Shown piece by piece: positions 29,168 to 36,630 of a DNA stretch of 42,259 nucleotides (its first letter is position 1; every line of letters starts with the position of its first letter). The stretch lies in the IMG/VR virus record IMGVR_UViG_3300043567_001340, positions 1 to 42,259 of that record; one strand, 5' to 3'. The notes beneath the pieces were generated by a model. It saw nothing but the letters and a program-made list of their open reading frames with translations, did not search any database and was not told the origin of the DNA. The position numbers and the translations under genes were made by a program. This DNA is from a virus.

Positions 29168-29793
29168 CACCAAGCATTTTTAGAAGCCAAACCTAATTGT
29201 TTTGCATATCTTCCAACATTACATGACCAATAACCAGCGGTAGTTCTATCCTTTTTTTGGTCACATCTATGTCGTGCTCTGAAAGATTTGGCAGCACCTT
29301 TATTTCTATTCCTAACTTTCAATTTAGGGTCACCAAAGGTTACTTTTTTAACACCACCCCCTTTTGATTTAACATAAACCGCAAATTTCTTAGGACCACC
29401 CGGTGTTCTGAAAGGTTTATTTAATTTTACATTTTTACCTCTGTGTTTGGCTTCTTCGATGATTTCTTCCTCTGTCCATTCCTCTAAAATATAGGGTGCA
29501 TCCAAATAAACTATCTCTCCGTCTATTTTTACCTTCTTTCCTAAGTCTGATTCAACCATCAATGTATCTTCTTCATTTAATTCAATAGAACCGTTTTCCC
29601 AAAGAGTTCTCACCTCATTTACCAATTTAAAATATCCCTCTGAATAAACTCTAAAAATGTTATTTGTAAGTGATAATCCGTTTTCAATGTGATATTTTAA
29701 TGAATCAGAAATTTCAACATTTTCTTTCATCACTAAAGACCTGTCCAAGTATTCTTCTAAACTCTCTTTTATTAGGGTTTTCAGTTTATCCAT
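29167..29793 (-). CDS. Unknown protein with basic Cys/His C-terminal domain (DUF5872-like)
   Basis: A 208-aa protein. N-terminal helix MDKLKTLIKESLEEYLDRSL resembles the targeting-like helices of other late-type proteins, but without a clear IxE-Q junction. The acidic middle (EEWTEEEIIEEAKHRG) is followed by a distinct basic domain of about 85 residues: KLNKPFRTPGGPKKFAVYV, VTFGDPKLKVRNRN, SFRARHRCDQKKDRTT and YWSCNVGRYAKQLG. I associate this pattern with DUF5872-type proteins, common in marine phages; the fixed Cys/His may bind metal. A TATTTATA box lies 17 bases upstream. Likely virion-associated, by promoter class only. Confidence 0.6.
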   Translation of the reverse strand: MDKLKTLIKESLEEYLDRSLVMKENVEISDSLKYHIENGLSLTNNIFRVYSEGYFKLVNEVRTLWENGSIELNEEDTLMVESDLGKKVKIDGEIVYLDAPYILEEWTEEEIIEEAKHRGKNVKLNKPFRTPGGPKKFAVYVKSKGGGVKKVTFGDPKLKVRNRNKGAAKSFRARHRCDQKKDRTTAGYWSCNVGRYAKQLGLASKNAW

Positions 29794-29810
29794 AAAAAAT
29801 TGTTTTTTTA

Positions 29811-29818
29811 TATAAATA
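29811..29818 (-). promoter_or_regulatory. TATTTATA box (putative late promoter)
   Basis: Minus-strand TATTTATA 17 bases before the ATG at 29793. Confidence 0.45.
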
Positions 29819-29833
29819 GTTTTATTTTTAGTT

Positions 29834-30025
29834 ATGAAAAATTTAGTGGGATTTTTATTCCTTTTCTGTAGAATTTATTGTGGTTACAAAATATTCATGT
29901 GGTTATTCCAACGGAGTTATTATAAGAATAGTTTACCCATATCAGAAATTGAACACATATTAGTGTTCATAATTTTTGACATATGGATGATGATGTCCAT
30001 ACGAGATATAAACAAAGATTTTTAA
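29834..30025 (+). CDS. Small two-helix membrane protein
   Basis: A 63-aa protein with two hydrophobic stretches: residues 4-26 (LVGFLFLFCRIYCGYKIFMW) and 39-55 (IEHILVFIIFDIWMMMS). The upstream TATTTTTAGTTATG is a one-mismatch copy of the late-type box. No family is recognised; it could affect the host membrane. Its stop overlaps the end of the PPK2 gene by 4 bases. Confidence 0.5.
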   Translation: MKNLVGFLFLFCRIYCGYKIFMWLFQRSYYKNSLPISEIEHILVFIIFDIWMMMSIRDINKDF

Positions 30026-31125
30026 GGCCTCAAAACGGCTAAAACTTCAGGATAAACTCCCTCTAAAACTTTTTCGTTTTTACCTTCATATGGTATGTTC
30101 TGTAAAACATATCTTATTGAATTCAACCCTGAGATTCTTTTATCTTGTGAATCAATAATTACCCACGGGTGATTTACTGTTGAAGTTTTATCAAACAATT
30201 TTTCTTTGAATTCTGTGAATCTGTCCCATAAATCTTGCATTTGAGCGTCATTAGGGGAATACTTCCAATATTTTAATGGAGACTGTTGTCTCATCTGAAA
30301 TCTTCTTTTTTGAGTTTCTTTATCAATTGAAAACCATAGTTTAAAGAGATAATCTCCTTCTTTTACCAAATCGTTCTCGAAATCCTCAACGTTCTCCATG
30401 AAATCTTCATATTCTTCAGGGGTACCATATCCCATAACAGGCTCGACTAAACCTCTATTATACCAACTTCTGTCGAGGAAATTTATCATTCCTGGTTTGA
30501 TTTTGTCTCGGTATCTATTCCACCAATTTTTCCTTTCTTCGGGGTTGGGTATACCTAAAGCAATTACATTATAGTATCTTGGATTTAAATTTTCTGTAAA
30601 TTTTTTGATTGTGGAACCCTTACCCGCAGAATCTCTACCCTCGAAAACTATAATCACAGTTTTTCCCGTTTTTCTCAACCATTCCTGCATCTTCACTAGT
30701 TCAATTTGTAGAAAATATAATTCCTTCTTATAAACCTTTTTAGGTAAAATTGACGGTTCCTCGGGTTCAAATTCATAATCTTCACTTTCAGGTTCGACCC
30801 CATAACCACCTCTTTCTCTGAATTTCAAAGAGATAAGGATGTTTCTGAAATATTCTTCAATATTCTTTTTTTTATCCCCTTTTTTGAGAAGAATTTTTCT
30901 TAAACCTCTATCCACCATCTCAAAATCGATAATTCGGTCCTCCGACAATTTAGATATTTTCCAAAGTAAATTTTCTATTTTTTTGTTGTAGAGTTTCAGA
31001 AAGGTTAGAGTATCAACAACTTTTCTTAGATTGACGTTCATAAAAGGGGCATCGTTTGAAGTTTTTTTTGCTTCAGAAATCCCCATTACAATTTTTATTT
31101 TTTCAATTTCCTCGTGAATTAGCAC
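30022..31125 (-). CDS. ppk2: Polyphosphate kinase 2 (PPK2) with N-terminal extension and capsid-targeting-like leader
   Basis: A 367-aa protein. Residues about 128-367 are a complete PPK2 core: Walker A FEGRDSAGKGST (161-172), lid region GIPNPEERKNWWNRYRDK, Walker B NFLDRSWYNRGLVEPVMGY (about 215-233), YWKYSPNDAQMQDLW and VIIDSQDKR. PPK2 uses polyphosphate to phosphorylate nucleotides (NDP to NTP or NMP to NDP). The first about 125 residues are extra; they begin MLIHEEIEKIKIVMGISEAKK, a helix ending ISE-A as in the capsid-targeting sequences of the other late genes. The start is GTG; no ATG lies nearby. A TATTTATA box is 11 bases upstream. I infer a packaged, injected enzyme that can regenerate nucleotides from host polyphosphate. 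Confidence 0.85.
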   Translation of the reverse strand: MLIHEEIEKIKIVMGISEAKKTSNDAPFMNVNLRKVVDTLTFLKLYNKKIENLLWKISKLSEDRIIDFEMVDRGLRKILLKKGDKKKNIEEYFRNILISLKFRERGGYGVEPESEDYEFEPEEPSILPKKVYKKELYFLQIELVKMQEWLRKTGKTVIIVFEGRDSAGKGSTIKKFTENLNPRYYNVIALGIPNPEERKNWWNRYRDKIKPGMINFLDRSWYNRGLVEPVMGYGTPEEYEDFMENVEDFENDLVKEGDYLFKLWFSIDKETQKRRFQMRQQSPLKYWKYSPNDAQMQDLWDRFTEFKEKLFDKTSTVNHPWVIIDSQDKRISGLNSIRYVLQNIPYEGKNEKVLEGVYPEVLAVLRP

Positions 31126-31136
31126 AAAATTTTCTT

Positions 31137-31144
31137 TATAAATA
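31137..31144 (-). promoter_or_regulatory. TATTTATA box (putative late promoter) of ppk2
   Basis: Minus-strand TATTTATA followed by AAGAAAATTTT and the GTG at 31125; almost identical to the box region at 23335-23342. Confidence 0.55.
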
Positions 31145-31195
31145 TCCCATAAGTTAGATATGGAATATTTATGATTACCAAGTTATTGACAGAAA

Positions 31196-31687
31196 ATGAA
31201 AAAGTTTCTTATTGCATTTGTATTGCTTTCATTACCCATTTTTTCTTTTACACAAGATAGAAAAGTATGTCTTTCTTCCATAGAAAATAAAATACAAATT
31301 GGACAAATGTTGGGTAATCGAAATCTAACATTTGGCTTCAAAAATGTTTTATTGGAATATCTTCAGGATAAAGATTTTGAATTGGTTGATAGTTGTAATC
31401 TTGCTAATAACAGATTACAAATTGAACTTATTTTTTTTGATGTCTTGAACACCAAAACGGGCTTCTCTGTAATTCACAAGGAAAATGATGAAACAGTATT
31501 GAGAGTGAGAGCTAAATTATTAAATGAATCAGGAAAGAAAATTAAAGAAACTGTCGTAACTGAAAAATCTTCTGAAATTTCAATGTCAACGTTGATAATT
31601 TCAGAAGGAGGTAAAATAAATCAACAATCCGTCTCAAATGTGATTAAAAAATCCTGCGAGACATTAATCAAAAATTTATTCGAATGA
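31196..31687 (+). CDS. Secreted CsgG-like small protein
   Basis: A 163-aa protein with a Sec signal peptide (KKFLIAFVLLSLPIFSFTQ, cut near residue 20). The mature part parallels the CsgG-like protein at 34459: GFKNVLLEYLQDKDFELVD matches its VANIVLEYLSDLNRFTFTE, TVLRVRAKLLNESGKKIKE matches LGLQVRFTDAETGEIVAAS, and both end in a helix like SVSNVIKKSCETLIKNL. It may be a reduced paralogue without the full pore-forming insertion. It starts the envelope island and overlaps the next gene by 4 bases. A variant box TATTTATG (31166-31173) lies 22 bases upstream. Confidence 0.55.
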   Translation: MKKFLIAFVLLSLPIFSFTQDRKVCLSSIENKIQIGQMLGNRNLTFGFKNVLLEYLQDKDFELVDSCNLANNRLQIELIFFDVLNTKTGFSVIHKENDETVLRVRAKLLNESGKKIKETVVTEKSSEISMSTLIISEGGKINQQSVSNVIKKSCETLIKNLFE

Positions 31688-33585
31688 TGAAAAAAATTTT
31701 ATCAATTATTTCATTATTGTCGATTCCGTTTTTGGGACTTGCACAATCTCCCGAAATTGGTCATTTCCAACAACTATCTACTGTGAGACGTGGAGACACT
31801 TTAGATGTGGCTTGGTATTTCAGACCATCGGGAAATAATATAAGAAGTTTCCAAGTGGATTGGCAATATAAAAAAAGGTTGTTTACTCATATTGAAACAA
31901 CGGTGGATGCTTCTCTGAATGGTAGGTCTGCAGAAATTTCCTATAGGTCATGGGAAAATCAAAAATATAGCTCTTACGCAAATGGGAACTATACCTATAT
32001 TTCCGACACCAATTGGACTGTTGGAAGAAATTACTTGGTGGTTCCCGCAGGTGCTTCAGCTTTATCAAACGGTTATATCATACATAACAAATACAAAATA
32101 AACGCAGTCATACCAAATTTCGAATCTGATTCAGTTTATGTTAACTGGGCTAGAATGTTTGATGTAAATGGCATAACAATCGGAGACAACGTGGCTGTTT
32201 TGAATAACAGAACTATGAGAGTGAAACTTCTCGGAAATCTAACAATTTCTGGAAAAGTTTGGTTACCTCCATCGGCAGTATCAAGAGGATGGGTCCCAAC
32301 TCTTTATTGTTATGAGAACGCAACAGGAAACTTGGTTTCAACCACAATACCGAACATAAACACAGGTCTATATACTCTTGATAATATCGACGAATATACA
32401 AGATATAAAATTGAATTGAGATTCAATCCTGATAGTTTGGTTTCAATAAGAGATAACTCAGTCACAATTACCGATGCGGTAAAATCTTTTAACGAATTTA
32501 TAAACGCTGATTTAAATCAAACTTATCCGAGGACACATTTACAAAACGGTTTAGCTTATTTGATTGGAGATATAAATTGGAATCAAAAATTTGATGGTGG
32601 TGACCCATATGGTATTTACGCTTCAGTTTCAGGACTAAGACCAATAGCAACAAATAGTTTAATTAAAGTTTTTACAAAAAACGAATTTGATAGTTTGGCT
32701 TTGGGTGCAAATCAATGGACAAATTGGACTACTTACTCTTCAAGATTAAATTTTGTTCTTGATACTGTAATAACTTCAAACATTACTGTTGATTTAAAGT
32801 ATTATATCCAAGGTGATGTGGATAGAAGTCACTCTTCTCCTGTTTACGATGCGAACGGTAACCTCGTAAGAGCAGCAATTTACACCGGAAGATTTACTGT
32901 TGAAATTCCAAATTCTTACTCTGTGGGTCAACCGATGTTTGTACCCTTCAACGTTTCAACAAATGGTTTAGTAAATTATGGATTACAATTTGAAATGAAA
33001 TACGAACCAACCAAAGTCAAATTTTCAGAAATTATCTCGAAAGTTCCAAACGAATGGTTACAATATGTAACACATGATGAACGTACTGGAATAATAAGAT
33101 TCGGGGGAATGAATAATCAAAAAAAGGGGGGGATAAGTGGTTTATCCACCCCCTTTAATTTAAAATTTACGCCAATAGACCCAAGCGAAGATATCTCATC
33201 GTTTGTTTTTGTTAGACAACTAATGGATGCTTCTAACTCTGAAGGAGAGCACTTCAATATTGAATTAGCATCTGAAAGAATAGTTTTGACTTATAGAGCC
33301 GCAGGACCAATACCTACATTTTCAAAACCGATTGCAGAAATTAGACCCAATCCGAACACAGGACAATTTGAGTTGACTGTAACATTTCCGAATAATTATT
33401 GGATGAAGGGTTACGTTTATGATTATCAAGGAAGAAAAGTTATGGACTTAGGAGATTTCAAAACAGATGATTTTACAAACGTAATCACAAGAGCCATTAA
33501 CGCCAAAAATCTAGCTCAAGGAAAATATTTGCTAGTTATGGCTAATAATGAACAAAGAATAACTAAACCATTTGTAAAAATTTAA
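31684..33585 (+). CDS. Secreted multidomain protein with T9SS C-terminal sorting domain
   Basis: A 633-aa protein. Signal peptide MMKKILSIISLLSIPFLGLAQ. Middle: a carboxypeptidase-like/SdrD-type strand region (SGKVWLPPSAVSRGWVPTLY), dockerin-like IGDINWNQKFDGGD, then a cohesin-like module (VGQPMFVPFNVSTNGLVNYG, FEMKYEPTKVKFSEI). Residues about 550-633 are a type A T9SS sorting domain: IRPNPNTGQFELTV, VYDYQGRKV, LAQGKYLLVM and KPFVKI at the end. The T9SS exists only in Bacteroidota, so this protein should reach the surface of the infected host. A canonical A-AAA-AAG slippery site with a hairpin lies at codons 479-481. Paralogous in part to the protein at 36627. Confidence 0.8.
   Translation: MMKKILSIISLLSIPFLGLAQSPEIGHFQQLSTVRRGDTLDVAWYFRPSGNNIRSFQVDWQYKKRLFTHIETTVDASLNGRSAEISYRSWENQKYSSYANGNYTYISDTNWTVGRNYLVVPAGASALSNGYIIHNKYKINAVIPNFESDSVYVNWARMFDVNGITIGDNVAVLNNRTMRVKLLGNLTISGKVWLPPSAVSRGWVPTLYCYENATGNLVSTTIPNINTGLYTLDNIDEYTRYKIELRFNPDSLVSIRDNSVTITDAVKSFNEFINADLNQTYPRTHLQNGLAYLIGDINWNQKFDGGDPYGIYASVSGLRPIATNSLIKVFTKNEFDSLALGANQWTNWTTYSSRLNFVLDTVITSNITVDLKYYIQGDVDRSHSSPVYDANGNLVRAAIYTGRFTVEIPNSYSVGQPMFVPFNVSTNGLVNYGLQFEMKYEPTKVKFSEIISKVPNEWLQYVTHDERTGIIRFGGMNNQKKGGISGLSTPFNLKFTPIDPSEDISSFVFVRQLMDASNSEGEHFNIELASERIVLTYRAAGPIPTFSKPIAEIRPNPNTGQFELTVTFPNNYWMKGYVYDYQGRKVMDLGDFKTDDFTNVITRAINAKNLAQGKYLLVMANNEQRITKPFVKI
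33120..33156 (+). other. Candidate -1 ribosomal frameshift site (A-AAA-AAG plus hairpin)
   Basis: In the 31684 frame the codons are CAA AAA AAG GGG, so A-AAA-AAG (33120-33126) is the dnaX-type slippery heptamer in the correct frame, within a run A7G7. Downstream GGATAA (33131-33136) pairs with TTATCC (33142-33147) around GTGGT, 4 bases after the heptamer; the stem can extend with GGGGG/CCCCC and AAA/TTT past one bulged A. A -1 shift would add 10 codons and end at TAA (33156-33158), giving about 491 residues without the T9SS sorting domain. An internal terminator or slippage of the A7G7 tract are other readings. Confidence 0.5.
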
Positions 33586-33590
33586 AAAAA

Positions 33591-33914
33591 ATGTCAGAAG
33601 AAACACAAGTACAAGACCAAAACGACGGAACATGGTCGGGTCTTAAAAAAACAATCGTAGGTACCCTCGGAACTGTTGTAACAGGTGGAGGTGTATGGTT
33701 AGGAACATTACTTTATGGTGGAAATCATGAGGAAAAACAACCTGATGCACCCGTCCAAGCACAACCAACAATCGTAATCAACAACTCTCAACAACAAGCA
33801 ACACCTGCGGGTGGAACTACTAAAGTTATCGAGCGTGTTGTGGAAAAACCTGCAGCAAAACCTGCTGAACCAGCTCCTAAACCAAAACCTTTCCAAGAGG
33901 AACCAAAATGGTAA
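33591..33914 (+). CDS. Small membrane protein with Pro/Ala-rich periplasmic tail
   Basis: A 107-aa protein: short acidic N-terminus, one hydrophobic segment (about residues 20-43, TIVGTLGTVVTGGGVWLGTL), then a Gln/Pro/Ala-rich tail (VEKPAAKPAEPAPKPKPFQ). The layout recalls spanins and TonB-like periplasm-spanning proteins, but no coiled coil or lipoprotein partner is seen. It lies 5 bases after the T9SS protein and 3 bases before the holin-like gene, so a part in lysis or envelope work is likely by position. Confidence 0.6.
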   Translation: MSEETQVQDQNDGTWSGLKKTIVGTLGTVVTGGGVWLGTLLYGGNHEEKQPDAPVQAQPTIVINNSQQQATPAGGTTKVIERVVEKPAAKPAEPAPKPKPFQEEPKW

Positions 33915-33917
33915 TGT

Positions 33918-34457
33918 ATGCAACCAAACACAGGATTTAAGGAGTTATTAAACTCCATGATGAAAAGAAGATGGTGGATTACCGCCTTAGTGTTAGGTGG
34001 ATTTGTCGTAATTATGGGTGCCATATTCATGGCAATTTTCGAACAAAGTGCTATCAGTGGTGAATGGAAAGAATTACTTCTCCTTTTACTTGGTGCTTTC
34101 ATCGGGTCTTATGGTAAAATCATTGACTATTGGTTCAGTGATACCGACAAAGACAAAATGTTAGTCCAAAAGATGGATGAAGAAGATGGTGTATCATTTT
34201 CCAACACCCAAGATGGTAGTGTTCAAGCACCTCCACAACAACAATCTATTACCCCCCAAGTCACCCCTCAAGTTACCCCTCAAGTCGGTGTAGAAATCGA
34301 TGAAGATGGTGATGGTATCATGGATGGTATTGACGAGGATGGTGATGGAGTTATAGACATGTATTTTGAACATCGTCAGTGTGAGCACGTATGGGGTGAC
34401 GCTGATGGAGATGGTGATGAAGAGTGTCTTAAATGTGGTTTGATTAAACAAGATTAA
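33918..34457 (+). CDS. Holin-like membrane protein with calcium-loop and zinc-knuckle tail
   Basis: A 179-aa protein. N-terminal half: basic start (GFKELLNSMMKRRWW) and two membrane helices, about residues 20-41 (ITALVLGGFVVIMGAIFMAI) and 51-70 (WKELLLLLLGAFIGSYGKII), as in class II holins that open the inner membrane at lysis. A spacer with three TPQV repeats follows. Then come EF-hand-like loops DEDGDGIMDGIDEDGDGVID and DADGDGDEE, and Cys/His pairs HRQCEHVW..ECLKCGL that could hold zinc. The tail is unusual for a holin and may sense calcium or anchor cell-wall material. The endolysin lies about 3.6 kb downstream. Confidence 0.6.
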   Translation: MQPNTGFKELLNSMMKRRWWITALVLGGFVVIMGAIFMAIFEQSAISGEWKELLLLLLGAFIGSYGKIIDYWFSDTDKDKMLVQKMDEEDGVSFSNTQDGSVQAPPQQQSITPQVTPQVTPQVGVEIDEDGDGIMDGIDEDGDGVIDMYFEHRQCEHVWGDADGDGDEECLKCGLIKQD

Positions 34458-34458
34458 A

Positions 34459-35175
34459 ATGAAAAAAATTTTATTTCTAACTTCTTTGTTTCTAACGTCT
34501 GCGGTTTATTCTCAGACGTTAGGGACTACGAAGACTGAGCAGTATAAGGCTAGCTTCGAAACAAAAATCAATATCGACTCACTTATGGATTATGATGGTC
34601 CTCAAGTACCAATTCAAATCCTTACTATCGGTATAAGTGATGAGGTTTATGAGCAGTATCCTGAACTAAAGGAGAAAAAGGTTGGACTCGGTGTTGCAAA
34701 CATTGTTTTGGAGTATCTCTCTGACCTCAACAGATTTACATTCACTGAGGATAAGACGGAGATAAAAAACAGAATGGTAAAGCAGTTCCAAGCGTCTCAG
34801 GCAGGTATTAGTCAGGACAAGTTGGACGGTAGAGGAAAGATTAGACTTGCACATTATTTTGTGACTGTGGAGGTTTATGACTTTTCTGTATCAGAAGATG
34901 AGACTGTAAATCTAAAGGATGGGGTAAAGAATACTGTCAATACAAGACTTGGTCTTCAGGTAAGATTTACAGATGCTGAGACAGGTGAAATTGTTGCGGC
35001 AAGTGGTCTCGGTGAAGCTAAGACTGTTAGAGAACTTACACTTCTCAATGATGATAATTTGAGTGAAGTAAAATTCAACCAATCTACAATTGGTATAACA
35101 ACAAAGAAGGCTTTGGACATTGCATGTTCAAGAATTCTTGTAAGACTTATCAAAAAGGGTAAGTTTCCGAGATAA
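34459..35175 (+). CDS. CsgG-family outer-membrane secretion channel protein
   Basis: A 238-aa protein with a Sec signal peptide (KKILFLTSLFLTSAVYSQ) but no lipobox Cys, unlike E. coli CsgG. Family features: KKVGLGVANIVLEYLSDLNRFTF with the following helix TEIKNRMVKQFQASQAG (the CsgG 'ERQGLQNLLNERK' region), AHYFVTVEVYDFSV, and LGLQVRFTDAETGEIVAAS, the hallmark strand pair. CsgG forms a nine-fold channel that exports curli subunits. No curlin-like subunit is seen here; candidates for export are the T9SS and lectin proteins beside it. It starts 1 base after the holin-like gene and ends against the next start. CsgG relatives have been noted in some marine myoviruses. Confidence 0.75.
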   Translation: MKKILFLTSLFLTSAVYSQTLGTTKTEQYKASFETKINIDSLMDYDGPQVPIQILTIGISDEVYEQYPELKEKKVGLGVANIVLEYLSDLNRFTFTEDKTEIKNRMVKQFQASQAGISQDKLDGRGKIRLAHYFVTVEVYDFSVSEDETVNLKDGVKNTVNTRLGLQVRFTDAETGEIVAASGLGEAKTVRELTLLNDDNLSEVKFNQSTIGITTKKALDIACSRILVRLIKKGKFPR

Positions 35176-36630
35176 ATGTGGAAAAGATTAAAAACATTTT
35201 TAAGTATTTCCTTTATCTTGTTTCTCAGCTTCAAAGCTGAGGCACAAAATGTTGTCTATACATTCATCGACCCCTGCACAAAAGAAGTAACAAACTTTTC
35301 AATTCCAATTCAAGGGGGTACGGTAGTATATTTTTATGGTCGTTCGGCATCATTTACCGCACAAGATGTGGCAAGTGGTGCCTTTGCCGCTTGGGTCAAT
35401 CAAGCATATGCCGATTACAGAAAATTGACCCCATGCTCAGTTCAATCGGTTACAGTTACAAGAAATCAAATTACAGCACAAGTTATCGGTAATGTTGTTA
35501 GTAGTGTTGTGGGTCAAATAAATTCCTCTGTGATGCAGGGTTCATCTATGGGTGGAAACGACGCAGCATCCAAAGGAAGTAACAGCAGTTCAGAAAAGAA
35601 AAAAAATAAAAATGAAAGTAGTAATTCTAGCAATTCCACTTCTGTTACTAATTCTAATGGGAATGGTTCTACAAGTTCATCAAATAACTCAAGCGGTCAA
35701 GGCAACGGGTCTGTTCCTGTGGGAGGTTCTCAAACTGGTGGCCAAGGTTCTCAAACTGGCGGTAATAATAGTGGGGGGAGCGGTAATAATAACACTGGTG
35801 GGAATGGTGGCGGTGGTGGCGTATCTTCAAATTCTAATTCGGGAGGTAGTGAGAAAGATAAGGAAAAAGGTTCGGAGGTAGTTGCAACAACCCTAATGAA
35901 CGTAGAGGTCAGAAACGACAAAGGTTCTGAAAGTGGTGGTTCGAGTGGTGGAGGAAAAAAGGGTAATGGAAAATCAGGAAACCAAAATCCTCTTATCGTT
36001 TCTTCTGATTTGACCTCAGCACAAAATTTAGATAAATCTTTTACTGGTATTGCAAACATCGGAATGTCAAGAACCTCTCTTATGGGAACAAGTTCTTGGG
36101 GTGTAACAGGAATGGTTTGGTTTAACTTCAAACAATTTGCAATCAACTCAAGATACACCAAGATAAAAATGAATCAATCAGGAACCCTCAAATTCGTTCA
36201 TAACGTCAATTTAACGGGGGCATATTCCTACGGTAACGTATTTTCATTCTTGGGTTATAGTATGATAATAAACGCAAAGAAATGGGGTATTACAGGATTT
36301 AACGTCAGTGGAGCAATTGCAAAACTACCATCGGATAGTAATTTGTTTATCAGTCCGTCATTTACCGCATTTTATACGAGACCATTTTCACCCAATAAAA
36401 AACTTACAATATCTCCTGAAATTTATTTAATATCAACTCCCGTTGTTTATTCTTCTGTAGATAAAATCACCGTGACAGATAGAACATTTAGTGCTTTTTT
36501 GGGAAGTGGATTTGATTATCAAATTTCAAGGAGGTTCAAGTTCAACGTAAATTACAAAGCCAATCTTTCAACAAATCCTGACTTTCCAATCCTTTCCTTT
36601 TTTCTAATTGGTAGTAAAGTAAATCTATGA
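35176..36630 (+). CDS. Outer-membrane beta-barrel protein with Ser/Gly/Asn-rich linker
   Basis: A 484-aa protein with a signal peptide (SISFILFLSFKAEAQ, cut before NVV). Residues 24-115 form a small domain with two Cys (YTFIDPCTKEVTNFSIP, KLTPCSVQSVTV). About 120-275 is a low-complexity Ser/Gly/Asn linker. About 290-484 is a beta-barrel-like region of amphipathic strands (WGVTGMVWFNFKQFAINSRY, FVHNVNLTGAYSYGNVFSF) ending in ISRRFKFNVNYKANL and FLIGSKVNL. It probably sits in the outer membrane with the first domain exposed. No family is recognised. The gene overlaps the next one by 4 bases. Confidence 0.65.
   Translation: MWKRLKTFLSISFILFLSFKAEAQNVVYTFIDPCTKEVTNFSIPIQGGTVVYFYGRSASFTAQDVASGAFAAWVNQAYADYRKLTPCSVQSVTVTRNQITAQVIGNVVSSVVGQINSSVMQGSSMGGNDAASKGSNSSSEKKKNKNESSNSSNSTSVTNSNGNGSTSSSNNSSGQGNGSVPVGGSQTGGQGSQTGGNNSGGSGNNNTGGNGGGGGVSSNSNSGGSEKDKEKGSEVVATTLMNVEVRNDKGSESGGSSGGGKKGNGKSGNQNPLIVSSDLTSAQNLDKSFTGIANIGMSRTSLMGTSSWGVTGMVWFNFKQFAINSRYTKIKMNQSGTLKFVHNVNLTGAYSYGNVFSFLGYSMIINAKKWGITGFNVSGAIAKLPSDSNLFISPSFTAFYTRPFSPNKKLTISPEIYLISTPVVYSSVDKITVTDRTFSAFLGSGFDYQISRRFKFNVNYKANLSTNPDFPILSFFLIGSKVNL

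Noticed and set aside
31171-31260. Short ORF starting MITKLLTENEK before the CsgG-like gene
   Set aside because: It runs in another frame through the signal peptide of the 31196 gene, which has a clear Sec signal and family match.
34244-34290. Possible CRISPR-like or tandem DNA repeat
   Set aside because: It is a three-fold TPQV coding repeat in the holin-like protein; spacing and length do not fit a CRISPR array, and none was seen in the window.
35581-35900. Alternative-frame ORFs in the 35176 gene
   Set aside because: Shadows of the Ser/Gly/Asn low-complexity linker; the signal peptide and barrel lie in the chosen frame.
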